Assembly (NCBI GenBank): GCA_037783545.1
Contig: JBBELK010000457.1
Span: forward strand, 62,001 to 126,000
DNA: 64,000 nucleotides
Source: Henricia sp. BOLD:AAB3569
Lineage: Eukaryota > Echinodermata > Asteroidea > Spinulosida > Echinasteridae
Direction: 5' to 3'
Below, piece after piece: positions 49,173-62,300 of this stretch; within the stretch, counting starts at the first letter, position 1, and each line of letters opens with the position of its first letter. The notes beneath the pieces are model-generated. The model was given only the letters and a program-made list of their open reading frames with translations. It had not been told where the DNA came from and did not search any database. The translations under genes were made by a program, and so were the position numbers.

Positions 49173-49625
49173 TGAGGTGCTGTAGCAGAGCGGTCTAGTG
49201 GGTCGTATTCAAAACCTGGGTTAGTTCTAAAGATAGTGGATTTGAATCCCGGTCTGATCTATCCATGATATGTGCACCCTTGAGCAAGGTACTTTGCCAT
49301 GCATTGCTTCTCTCCACCCAGGAGTAAAAATGGGTACCTGAGACGGTAGCCAATGTTGATGTGATTGCAGGGGCGGATCAAGTCATTTTTCAAGGGGGGA
49401 AAGGGGGTTTGCCACCACGGCGAGGTTTTGCCAGTCAGATTTTTATATGTCAGCTTGTTGCGGACAGGCAGACACACAGAAAATGCATTACATTTGACCC
49501 CCACATCCCCACTCTGGATCTGCGGCTGGATTGATTAGCCATTGAGTGCCTAATAGGCAGCCGGGGCTGTATATCAGGGGTAATGGAGCCCTATATCAGG
49601 GGTAATGATAATGTAGGTGCCTTTA
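49173..49625 (+). mobile_element. tRNA-derived SINE (family C) with insert
   Basis: Head GAGGTGCTGTAGCAGAGCGG with A box, B box GGATTTGAATCCC, then CCCTTGAGCAAGGTACTTTG and ATGGGTACCTGAGACGGTAG. The body is interrupted at about 49372-49526 by a GGGCGGATC-tipped element and resumes with GAGTGCCTAATAGGCAGCCG. The 3' part recurs at 51985-52146. Confidence 0.65.
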
Positions 49626-49638
49626 TTGGGGTTTCCCC

Positions 49639-50030
49639 TTATTGATTGCTTTCCAGTGACGTCATGCCTTCCATCCATCATTTTGGTTGTCATTTTTTAT
49701 GACGCACGTGGCTCGAGTGATATCCGGCAAAAAGAGCAAGAAAAGCGCTTTGGTTGCACTTACCTCTGTTGCTTAACCTTGCTTTATGCGCCATGGCTGT
49801 TGTATCGATAAAGATAAAAACGTATTTCTTCAGGCAAAAAATCACGATCAAGTAGAAGCACTTTCATTTTTACAAGCTGAGTGCGTGCGTGCGGCATCTT
49901 CAAATGAAAATACGCTGGTGAGTATTTTTTACGCGTGTTCATGTGCGTCTATTGGCGCGCGCATGTACGCGCGTGTTTGTTGACCACCAAACAATCCCGG
50001 ATGTTCTACATCACGGAAAGCAATCAATAA
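49639..50030. mobile_element. MITE with TTATTGATTGCTTTCC tips
   Basis: TTATTGATTGCTTTCCAGTG at the left and, inverted, GGAAAGCAATCAATAA at the right, with CTT/AAG beyond. Its interior (GCAAAAAGAGCAAGAAAAG, ACTTACCTCTGTTGCTTAAC) recurs inverted at 59455-59792. The right end is about 120 bp from the DHX30-like stop codon. Confidence 0.72.
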
Positions 50031-50151
50031 GTGCGCAGTATAATCACTTTTCCAGTCAATTGGTTGATAACAATTTTGTAAAATCCTGTATACGGCCTTC
50101 AACTGCTAGCCATAGTGGTCATCATTCCTTGGTACTGTAGAGGCAACTCCA

Positions 50152-50364
50152 TCATTGCACCCTCAACAGCGACAAGACATGACCGGCCTGAACCTTTTTA
50201 GCCTGTGGTAATTTGATGTCGACATCAGAGGTAGCGTCAAGGTTGTAGATGGCCTCATCATCATCATCATCTTGTCTTGTCTTAATGAATGGGACCTGAG
50301 GGCTGTTGATGACCTTCTGTAAGACCTCTAAGATGTCTTCGTGTCTGTTTCTCACATCTTGGGG
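50152..50364 (-). CDS. DHX30: DHX30-like last exon
   Basis: Encodes 70 residues and TGA (50152-50154): [26 protein letters not shown], five aspartates from a CATCATCATC-type repeat (about 50253-50270, plus strand), and a basic/hydrophobic end. It matches the DHX30 tail only loosely. Acceptor GTTCACAG, phase 0 with the preceding exon. Confidence 0.85.
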   Translation of the reverse strand, partial: PQDVRNRHEDILEVLQKVINSPQVPFIKTRQDDDDDEAIYNLDATSDVDIKLPQAKKVQAGHVLSLLRVQ

Positions 50365-53300
50365 CTGTGAACAGACAAAGGTAATGACACAAATTTACTT
50401 GCAATAAGTTAGGAATATTGGTATGTTCTCAATTTTGGATTTTATTTTTGAAATAACTATTCCTGTGACAAGGTGTGTCTGACATGCAGATACAATTGTC
50501 TAATCATATACAAAATCATTCAAGCGGAATGCATACCCTCAATAAAATATCTGCATACATCCCACAATATCCCTAACTTATTGTGAGTAGTGTGCTTTAA
50601 CCCTCAGACATACCATGGGGTACTTTTGGAAAGAATTGAGCAGTTGATCATGGCTTCAGACCTTCTGTACAAAAATTATCAGGCAGGCTGAAAGGTTTCT
50701 TAGTATTTCTTCAAAAAATCTTAAAATATTTTCACTCCTAAATTTGAGTTTTTCCATCAAATCTGCACTTACCGATGCTTGATGACTCATTTTAAAGAAA
50801 ACAATTTCTTCTTAACTCTTACCGGCACACTTTAGTAATTTTTTTAAATTACTAAAGCACCTCTGGGCCAATTCTGCTCAAATTCCAATTAATCCTCAAT
50901 TGAACACCACCCTCCCCTTGTTGGAGTTTGTATAGTCAGTTAATGATTTCATTCTATAGTCAGACCGACCCTGGGAAATCTTGGCTTCAAGCCAAGCCCC
51001 ATTCATTTGTGTACCCTGCATAATAGAAGCTACCAATCATCCTACTTCTGGCCCTGTGTTAAACAGGAAAATTTGATAATTACTCGATTGTGATATGACT
51101 AATATTTTCAACAACGACCGGGGTCACATGACATACTTATAGTAATTGGATTGTAATGTTGTGTGGCTGGGGTCACACGACATACTTATAGTAATTGCAT
51201 TGTAATCATATTGTAATAAAGTTGAGTCTCACGCACATGCAATCTCATCTCCTGTAGTGGATTTACCTGTTTGCATGTGCATGCTTGCTATATGGCTAAT
51301 TCCCAAAATTAGAGGTCCAAAAATGTGACATGATTTTCAAGCGTATTTAGTGATTGAAATTGGTTTTCTTGTAGAAAATATTAATTTTTATTTCCACAAA
51401 TGCCACATAAATTTAACGTGTGTGTGTGTGTGGATAAGGCACCAAGGTTAATGCAAACTCATTCTACAGCTAATTTTCATTGGCGTAGGTAACCCAGGAC
51501 CCCAAATTCCTATTCAACAAATGATGAGCCTTTATTGTCTTTTGTTTCAAATATTTGTCAGTAACTACAGAACAAAATATTCAAGAAATTTGTGCTGTCG
51601 CCTGTAATCACAGGCCACAGTGATCATGAGTGGCGTTTTTTGATGCACAGGGTGTCGTACATAACTAGGACACCAAAGTTTTGGACCCCTCATTTTGGGA
51701 ATTACCCATATGCTGCCTCAACGTGTGCGTGCTTGGCTTCCTGTGAAGGGAAAACGGTCGCCCACTAACTTGAGCAGGAAGCCAGCCATGCACACAGTGA
51801 AACAGAGAGCATGTGCGCGCGTGGGGAAGGTTACCAGAGGGGCTTATGGCCTGAGATGGATTGTAAATTTATTACAATCCGATTACAAAATTGAAGAAAA
51901 AAAACAACTCAAAGATGACAATTCAGGTCGTTCACCAATAGTGATACGATTACAATAAATTTGGGGTCACACGCACAAAATCAGTAGTAAAAATGGGTAC
52001 CTGAGAGTGTAGCGAACCTTGATGTGATTGATAAGTCACTGAGCACCTAATAGGCAGCCGGAGCTGAGATGGTATATAAAGTGGAGCCCTATGATCAGAG
52101 GTAATGATAGTGTAGGTGCCTTGTTTGGGGTTTCCCCGGATAAGTACGCGGTATAAATCCATATTATTATCACTACAATGAATTGGGATATCGTAATTCG
52201 TGTGACCCCGGCCTCATTTAAAAGGTCTTAACTACAACAGTGATTGGCACAACTTACCAAATGGTCCAAACTATCTGCCTGTAGACACTCCTCAACCATG
52301 GCATTGACTTCTTGTACTAAGGCTCTGAGAGTCCTAGCTGTGCCGTACGTAGTGTAGAATGCTACAGGCACTCTGCTGGTACGCGTGCTGCCTGTCCAAT
52401 GGTCACCCGTACTAATTACAAGTTTCACAACTTCGGCGTCTGGGTCTGTGCCTTCCACTTGCTGTGATTGTAAATCTGGCAGATTACCCACAAGAAAAAT
52501 AAGGAGTTAATCTTACTCTGGAACTGATTTTCTTCTCCCGACTACGTTATTAACAACTCCTGCAAACTGGGGAAGATGTCTTGAACCATAGCACTCAACC
52601 ACCCTACACATTGGGCGCGGTCACAATTCTCTATGTGTTACGTATTAGTGTTAGGGCCAATCTAGGGCCAATTTCATGGTGCTGTTTAGCCAAAAAAATT
52701 GTTTAGCACAGAATTTCTTTGCTTTGTAAAATGGGTTTAATATCAACCAAATTTGTACGTCAAATTGCATTTTTTAGGAGCAGTAGCAAAATATCAGTAA
52801 GTATGCATCACATACGATTTTGGCTGGCAACCCAGTTTTGCAAAATAAAGCAAAGAAATTCTGTGCTAAGCAAACTTTTGTGCTAAACAGCGCCATGAAA
52901 TTGGCCCCTGTTAACTTAATCAGAATTGTGACCTCAGTACAAACACCGTACAAACACCGTAACTCGATGTTGAGGACATGTTGTGCGAGTAGTTACATTT
53001 TGTGGCGTAAACACGCCTTCCTATTTAGTCTGCTATTGTAGTTATACTGCATGGAAATAATACCACAGTAGTCAGGGGTCTAGTTTCATATTTTCACTTT
53101 CGTAAATTCATCTTCAGTTATCATTTTCTTTAAAAAAAAACCATACCATCTCGGGCGGAATTATTGCATTGGACACATGGAATCACTTCTATCTTCCATT
53201 TGAGTATGATTTTTCTGGTTGATTAAGATTTTGGGATTTGTATATATCCTGTATACATAGGGCGTGTTTGTTTCATGACAGATCCGAATCCGGAGTTGTT

Positions 53301-56300
53301 TTACCTCGCAGAAACAAACAAAACTGCTCTCAATTAGCATCTCAAGTCACGTGAATTGCAATTTATACCAAATTTGTTAAATTTCTTTTCAAAATTTCAC
53401 CCACAACATTCATCGTAAATAACAAAACAGCCTAAATTTGTTTGTATCGCGTACATGTATATCGTGTGTTGCCTCTGAAAACTGAAACAACACGGTTTTA
53501 CTCACACAAAAATCTTCGCGATGTTTACGTGGCTATTTTGGATCTAGTGCTGAACCATCGATCTCGAGAAGGATTCCGCAGATCACATATCTCGATCAGG
53601 ATCTGCGTGAAGTGAACGAGTTCACTTTGGATCTGTGCAGATCTGAATCTAGATTTGTCCGAAACAAACACCCCCAGAGTATAATTCTGAATACCTTTTC
53701 GGCTGAGTGGAATCATGTCTATCTGTCGACCTGACATGCACATGAGAGCCAAAGGATGAAGTATTGATGTGTCGTGGATGAAAATCTGCTCTGACATTGC
53801 CTGAAAAATACACAACAAACTACATAAGGAAGTTCTGCTGCCATAAAAAGGTTCTTACATGCTGATGGAGCATGTTCATAATGTGATCTGTACATCGACA
53901 TTGCAACTGGAAGCAACTCAACTGATCAGTTGCTGTCGATGTGTGCGTAGCGCGCTCATCGACAGGAATTGATCAGTTGCGCAACTAGCGGCAACTGAGA
54001 TTGTCTAGTTTTCAGGCAACTCGGTAAAGTCTAGAGTACATTGACCTTGCAACTGGAAGCAACTGTTGCTTACAGTTTCTGTCGATGTGCGCGCACATAT
54101 TCAGACACACACGTGCAACTGACAGCAACTAGTTGCAACTACGCGTACATCGACGCAACTGACCACAAGTGACGCGAGTGCCATTGGGCGTGGTACCCAC
54201 GGCACTCGCGACACGCACTCACTCGGCTTCATGGATTCCCGTGACAGCGAGTTTTCGACAGTCATTTAAATTATTCCACCCCTAGACGCCGATATAATCC
54301 CAAAACAGATATACAGTTGGTTGAATCTGTATCTGAGCTCTATATTACCAGCGAACATTTGTGTCAAAAACACAAATTCGTCGCGTTTTACGAGTTTGAA
54401 GCGGACGATAGCTTTACTGACCCGACACTTCTCATTCGATTTTACACGAGAAGATTAAACGCAAAGGCAAAGTGTACTAGATTTGTATCCCATCATGTGC
54501 AGCGAATTGTAGGGGAACCGTAAAGGCACGTATTTTGATCACCTATTTTTTTCTGAATGCTGGAAATTAAGCAAGATATTAATGTTTTGTAATTTGTTTT
54601 CTCGACCATAGACCAACTCTTTGCACTTAGAAAGATAATAGAGAAACACCTAGAAAGGAAAAAGGGCCTCTTCTGCTGCTACATCGACTTCGAAAAAGCC
54701 TTCGATTCAGTATGGCAGGATGGGCTCTGGAAGGCACTAGACTTTTTTGGCTTCCCCCGAAAAATAATCCGACTCTAACTAACTGACTGGTTTACCACCT
54801 TAGCCGGAGTACGTCAAGGTTGTGTCATTTCTCCGCAGTTATTCAACATATTACTGGAGTTAGTCATGTCCTATGCCTTGTATGACACCAACCTGGGTGT
54901 TGACATCCAAGGTCAAGTTGTAAACAACCTGCGTTTTGCAGACGACGTAGCCGTCATTGCAAACAGTGCAGAAGATCTCCAGTCACTGGTTAATCTCGTC
55001 CACAAAAACAGCTCAGCGTTTGGGCTCAAAATAAACATTGGGAAGACGGAGGTTCAAGCTATAAGCAAAGAGGACATCAACCTAAATATCACCATTGCCG
55101 GAAGCCAGCTTCGCCAGGTGGAAGAGTTTACATACCTAAGCGGAAAAATAACTCAAAGAGGATCCAGTACAGAAGATATCAAACTACGAGTTGGCAAAGC
55201 CCCAGGGGCTATACAAAGACTTCATAGCATATGGAGGGCAAAGGACATCAAAACCATCAACAAGATAGTTATATTATAGGGTTCTTGTCCTATCAATATT
55301 ACTCTATGGAGCAGAAACATGGACACTGAAGAGGGAGGACGAAAATCGTTTGATCACTTTTGAGATGATGTGCCTCAGAAAGATTATGGGAGTAACACGC
55401 AGGGATAAAATCCGAAATACTACCATCTGCTCAATCCTCGGTGCTGAACAAACCATTCTGGACAGAATATCTCGAAAGAGACTACGATATTTTGGCCATA
55501 TCCAGCGAATGCCATCATCGCGCCTCCCTAAACTGGCTCTCGAATGTCGCATAAGGGGGAACGTCCCAGAGAAAGACCACCAATAAGATGGACAGACCGT
55601 CTACTTAGCTGACTGTAGGCGAATAAACCAAAGATCCTTAGTAGAGGCTGGCCGGGCAGCTGTGGATCGAGCCAACTGGCAGGACATCATGCGGCAGATG
55701 CCAACACTCACCCCCTAGTTGGAGTGAAGGGCATGAATGAATGAATTTGTTTTCTTATACATGGGATCAATAAACTTATTTGCCTAAAAAAAAACACAAC
55801 AAAACTTTATTTATTACTTTTAAAGAAATTTTACATGAAAAGATCAGTGGTCCTTAAATTTTGAGTAGTAAGTTTATTGTAAATGTAAAGCACTAGACAT
55901 TTTTATAAACACATTGAAAAAGTTATATTTTACCTTTGAGAAGTAAGTGAGCCATCGACTGGAAAATTTCTTCTCTGTGCAGTTGACCGACCTTCGGCTT
56001 AGCAAGACCTTGTTGTATTCCCTAATCAACAGGACAAAAATATAATGATTTCAAGAAATAAATGGTGTTGGTGGTTTGGCTTCTGCAAAGGAAGCCCAAA
56101 ATGTAAGCAAAGTTTTTGCTCAATCCATTTATAACCATTTTTTTTATTGTCTCTCAAAAAGGTTTGCCTCCATCTTAAAGTTAAAGGCCCTATAGAATAT
56201 CTGTTTTTGAGCGATTCTGGAAACAAAACCACTATAAATCACCTATCTGAAGACGTTTCAGCTCCGTCAAATGTACCATGTTTTCCAAAAACATCAAAAT

Positions 56301-59300
56301 CCATGTGCATTTTGCTGGAGCTTGACGAGGAGTTTCAAAATTATTGTTTGTGACTTATTCTAAATTTGGTTCTTCGATCTCAATCGGTCGCATACGTACA
56401 CAGCACTCTGTGGCTCGCTTCATACTGGTTGTGTGCACGAATAGTCTAGTGCACACACGAAGCTACACATTTAGCTTTAGGGCGTGTGCAGTTTCTGTGT
56501 GCGTATGCGTGTTCCATACGCGATGACTAGGGCACGGGCACAAAAACGCGGGCCAGGCAAGAAAGTGTTTAAAACTGGCTGGCCGGTCTTTATCATCCGT
56601 TTAAGACTGGCCACGTGACATGCTCTCAACCAATAGGGATGCGTAAACTGTCCAAGGTATTTATTAAACTGAAGTGAGTTCATACTTACATGTCTTTGAA
56701 GACAAGATGTTTGAGTTTTAGTCTTGATTTCTCTAATTTTCCTCGTCTCACCCGCAAAATGTTGGGAAAGAATGCCATGGACAGAACACCCTATTAAAAT
56801 TAGAAAAATTACAATGATGTTAACATGATATACTGAGTTAACCACTTGACGCCGGAGGACGTGTAAACACGCCAAGATTTCCACGTCGGTGTAGCGGAGG
56901 ACTAGTAAACACGTTTAGGGAAAATTTGTTTGTTATTGTGGTTGACGGCCTAACAGGTTTCGTGTGAAGATTAATGCATGGAGGACGGATTTGCACGTTC
57001 AAGAAGTTTCTTTGTGTGCTGTCAGAAGACGTACATGCATATTCACACTGTTTTGAGTAGAGAATTTTGGACGCAAGCGCAGAATTCGGCAGTAGGCAGT
57101 ACCGTGAAATTTTGCCCCAGGTCGCGACAGGGCACCGTTGACGTCTAAACATGCAAAGGATTTTTTTTTACGACGGCTGGTATAATGTACTTAACAGATA
57201 CTTATTTTATTTTTTTATCTGATCGAGCAACCCGAGTTAATTTTACAAACAATAGGCCAGTAGAGCCATGCTCATGATTCAGAGGTTATGGGTTAGAGCC
57301 TCACTAGTGCCAGCATAGTTGTGTCTGTGGGCAAGACACTTCATTTTAATTGCCGTTAGTGGCAATGCCACAATCTACATGTAAGAGCTGATAGGGTTGT
57401 GCGCCTTGACCAGGCAGCCTCCTAGTTGAAGTGAAATGGTTCTGGTGATTCTCTGATGGCAGCGGCGTACTTTTTGCCATCACGTGATACACATGTTTGC
57501 CCCGGTGGCTGACACCACTGCCCCAACTCACGGGTGGTGGTCTCTGGTGTAAGGCTCGGCATAATGACGTCACCTAGTAACTGTGTTGAAGTTGAGAGTA
57601 GTAAAACATGGCGGACAGTTTGAAATCGCGACGCGAGTACGAAAATAATGCAAAAATATATGACCAAAAATAGGAAGGAATTGGGGTGTACATGCATTTT
57701 CCTTAATCAGTAGATGTCTGTGGGCATTGATAAAGTTTAACGTTACCTTTAGGACAACTAATTTCACGTGGCGCCGGCTTCAACTTTCCTCTCGAGTCAA
57801 ACGATGATAGTGTTTATAAAAGCCCCGCCTGGCAACAACCTTTGACCTGTGTTCCCAGAATTCAAAGCGAAACCCCATGGCGTTCATTTTGCATCTTCTG
57901 GTGGCTTCCCCCAGTATAAGCACGGTGTAAGCTCTTTGAACGCCACTATTATTATTATTATACATGTACCTTAACCAGTTCATCAGCTGAAGCATTGTGA
58001 TTGCTACCGTCATAACCTCGCACGCAGTCCTTGGCTGATCTTACTAATCCAACTTCCTCCAAATTATCAGCTAGCTGTTGCCGAAGACCTGATATTAATT
58101 TTTAAAAAATCAACGACCACAGACAAATAATTAAATGTGACCCTCCAGTACAAGTCGTGGGTCTTTCAACAGTAAAGGGGGCATTTTGGCAACACAGACC
58201 ATATTTTCTAGGAAATACCTTTGTCAGGTCTAAAAAAGAAAGAAATAAGTTTCAGTTGGTCTGAAGAGATAACTTATGCCCAAAAAGGGTTACAAATAGT
58301 GACAACATGCCTTTCTAAAAACCCTGTGTATAAATTTCCAATATATACACTCGTAAACGGGACGGACACTTGTGCTTTAGGCCATCCCGGTTACGAGCGT
58401 ATATTGGAAATGTGTACACAGGGTTTCTAGAAAGGCATTTTGTCACACTATTTGCAACCCTTTTTGGGCCCAAGTTATCTCTTCAGAACAACTGAAATCT
58501 TATTTATTTTATTTTTAAGAACAGAAAAATGTATTTTTCTAGAAAATATGGTCTGTGTTGCCAAAATGCCCCCTTTACAGAAGTAATACTTCAGAAAACC
58601 TTAAAAATACATGCAAGGTTTTTGTGTTGAATGAACGGTATAAAAAATTGTTTGCAAAAATTTTTTTCCCAAAAAGCACCTTTAGTAGGCAATTTCTCCC
58701 ACAAAGGTACCATTTTACATGGGAAAAAAATGTGGTGTATGTTACCATTGTTATCAACACTTTTAGTCGTTTTTTTGGTCATATTTTGGGTAACTGCAAA
58801 TTATGTACTAGGGCTTTAAAATTGACAATTATTGAGATATTAACCTCTGATAAAGAGCATTGTAGAATGGTGGATGCGATTGTCATAGTTGAACGACCTA
58901 ACTTCGTATGCATGCATGGCCTGGTCCCATGAGTCAAATAGCCGCACCTGGGCTAAGTGATCACTCCCGCTGTCTGCCGCAAAGGATTTCCTAATCTGGA
59001 AATTGAAATAAATCATCACATCAACTTCGCGATTTTTTCATATTTTTATGTGAGTGAGTTTCAAGGTCGCAGCGAGTACGTGCATCCTGTTGGTACACAC
59101 GCGCCACACAATTAGCCTTTTAGAAGTATGGCGTAAAAATAGGAGAGGGCGCAATTTTATTTGGTATGAATTTTTTAACAATTGTATTTTTTTACAAAAA
59201 CTTGACTTACATGTTTTGTAAATAATACAAGAACTATAAATAAAATAATTATAAATAATTAAAAATCAAATAAATATAGTGCAAAGTAAAAAATGCAGTT

Positions 59301-62300
59301 CTTTTGCATTTAATTTGAATTGACACTTAAATAAAAGTGTGCTTCAAAAAGTGTGAGGTCAGTTACCAGAGTCAATGGGTGTAAACATTTGCTGGTAATC
59401 TTAAATGCCTATTGATAGCTTTCGACCACGTGCAACATCCGTGAATTTTTGGGTGTCACCGGCCAATACCAACCAGCGTATTTTCATTCGAAAATGTCGC
59501 CCAAGCGCGTTGCGATACGTTCAAATTATTGAGCATGTACGCAGCTTGTAAAAAAAAAATGAAAGTATTTTTACTTGATCATGATTTAGCCTGAAGAAAG
59601 ACAGTTTTATCTTTCTCGATACAACAGCCGTGGTGCAACAACATGAAGCAAGGTTAAGCAACAGAGGTAAGTGCAACCAATGCACTTTTCTTGCTCTTTT
59701 TGCTAGTTAGCACTCGGGCCCCGTGGGTCATGATTGTCAAATGACACCCAAAATGGTGGAAGGCGTGATGTCACCGTAAAGCAATCAATTTCATCAGTGG
59801 TTTTAGTGTAGACTCTATATTGTAAGTGAAAGGTGTGTGTATCATTATTCAAGTGCATAATTCTAACTGCTTTGACGATAACTTTGGCAACTTGGAATTA
59901 AGCAATTTTTACAAATGGGTCGTTCAACGAAGTTGGGACACAAAAGTGTGGCATTTCTTCATTTCCACAAAATTGCCAATAAGTGGGCAAAGAGTCATGT
60001 TCTCTATAATGATGTTGCACGATATGGTTGGTTTGCCTGTTCTGTGATAATTGTTGAGTCTTCAGTCTTGATGGAGTTTAGCAATTTTGAATTATTTAAA
60101 GAAAAAAATGGTTATCGATGTAACAGGGACGCCACGCCAATTTATCTCAATTCACTCCGACCCTGAAATTAATCCAGTTCTGGATCTAAACAATCATTTG
60201 TAATCCAAATTTGGAAAATTCAAACTTGAATTTTCATGTGGTAAACAAAATAAATCAGTTAAAAATCACCAATTGTCACACCTGCATTTGCACAAAATTT
60301 CATTTAGTTGACTGATGCTCCTATATTTTGTTACAAGTAAATTTTATATTTTGTCTCATAAAACCGCTGGTATTTCTGAGTACTATTGACTAATGAAGTA
60401 TAAAAATATAGCCTGAAAAGGTGTCCGATGTAACAGGGGACACCGTATCCCAACTTCATGGAATGACCCAAATGCATCAAAATATCACACTTTAGCTCCT
60501 ATTTTAATGGAAAGACGCGTGCAGCCTTAGACTGGTACCTTTAGTATTTCTGCCCGTCTCTCCATAGAATCCATGAATGGTGCTCTGGTGTGCATACCGG
60601 CTGCTACAGTCAGTATGGGCCGAACACACCTAATAGAACCAAATATGAATTAAACTTAACAGGACTCCCTCTGAAGTTTGCTACATGTATTAAAGGAAGG
60701 GAAAACACTTAATCAAACTAAATCAAAAATATTACCGATATATTGCCCGATGCATAAACCTTCATGAGAATCAGAGAATCTTGTTTTCAACGTCGGCAAC
60801 TCAATTAATTTTGATGATAAACTAAATGCAACTATGTGCTGCGTCATATTTGAAAGGGATGATGACATCAACCATGTGACGCAGTAGCGTGCTCCCTGCT
60901 GTTGTCAGCTGACCAATTAGCGCGCAGCATTCTGAACACGTCATTTCCGCCTTTAGCCTTATATTATTATCAATAGCGTCACCCACGCCATTCTTGCGTT
61001 TTGCTCTGACGAGTGCAAGTCGAAAAGCTTTATCATGTCTTTGTTGTTACTTAATTCTATTTTTCGAATATGAGCACTGTTATTACAACACTGCTTATAA
61101 CAAGGACAGTTTTAGGACTCAATTCCTTGTCTGCCAGGTATGCAAAAGGTCGTGGGTTCGAGTCTCACCCGGGCATGCTATGAGTTTTATTTAGTTTTAC
61201 ATCCATCCAACCACTTGACGACGGAGGACATGTAAACACGCCAAGAATTCCCCATTGGTGTAGCAGAGGACTAGTAAACACGTTAAGGAGAAACTCATAT
61301 TGTTACTGCGTTTGACGTCTACAGGTTCTTACCTAAACACTGCTGACAGCACAATGGCTTTGGCAAGTCTAGGCTCTGCTGAGATACCCACAATCTTGTC
61401 TCCAAGGGCTGTTAAAGACTCGTCCTCGTTAAGAATGGCAAGATCTTGTAAAACCTCCACGGCTTTCTCAACTAAAGGGTATGTTAAAAACCAACAAATT
61501 GAACCAAAGAATTGAAAACTGAAAATCTTGTAATGCAAATTAATAAAACTTTATAGTAGTCTCGAGCATTGTACTCAAGACCTGGATAAGAATTTAAAAG
61601 TAGACCATCACCATTTGTTCCTTAAAATGACTTATCAGCGAGTAAAAGCTGGGCCCAATTTCACAGAGCTGTTTAACAGCCCATTTTCCGTTAACCGAGC
61701 GTCAGGCTATTTCATAGACATCGTTAACGGTATTAAGCAACTGAAAACTTGCCTTAACCGCAGAGCCAAATTTTGCTTAAGATAGTGACGCAACAATGGC
61801 GGTTACCAAGCGCGCGCATGCTTAAGCACGCCTTAAAGTTAGCACAACTTTTCTGCTACAGTAAGCACACGTTTTCAGCTAGCGCTTAAGCAGCTCTATC
61901 AAATTGGGCCCAGGTCTAATAGAAAAACCAACATTTGGCATGGAAAAATACGGATCTTACTTTTAAACACTTTTTCAGCCACTGACATATGTCTTGTACA
62001 CAAGGCATTAGGTGATGGCCGACTTATAATTTCTTTCCAAGACCCGTTTGATTATAAAGGTCAGGGGTTTTAATAGAAACACCCATGGTTTGTGTGCCCT
62101 TGGGCAGGGCAGTTTGCCTTAAACCGCCTCTCTCCACTAGGAGTGAATGGTACCTGCAGTGGATTTCAGGAATAATTTTTTTTGAAAACAAACCAGCTGT
62201 TTTTTTGTCAACTCATGAAGTTTGTGGGGTACCGTGGCCAAGTGGTTTGGGTCATTGACTCGCAATCATAGGTGAAAATTTGGGGTTGTGGGTTCGAACC

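Larger units (their letters stand above)
45638..50151. other. Tail-to-tail intergenic region, repeat-rich
   Basis: Gap between the fasciclin stop codon and the DHX30-like stop codon, presumably including both 3' UTRs. It holds a hairpin element (46217-46407), part of a TTAA-type MITE (47335-47684), a full TTAA-type MITE (48417-48757), a terminal fragment of another element (48974-49022), a SINE (49173-49625) and a further MITE (49639-50030). AATAAA occurs several times (for example about 46537), but I cannot assign a poly(A) site. About 46540-47330 and 47690-48410 show no gene. Confidence 0.6.

Noticed and set aside
58591-58782. Minus-strand segment reading [17 protein letters not shown] as the missing DHX30 exon
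   Set aside because: Only a vague likeness to the REN-Y block, with no good donor and no fit to the required phase.
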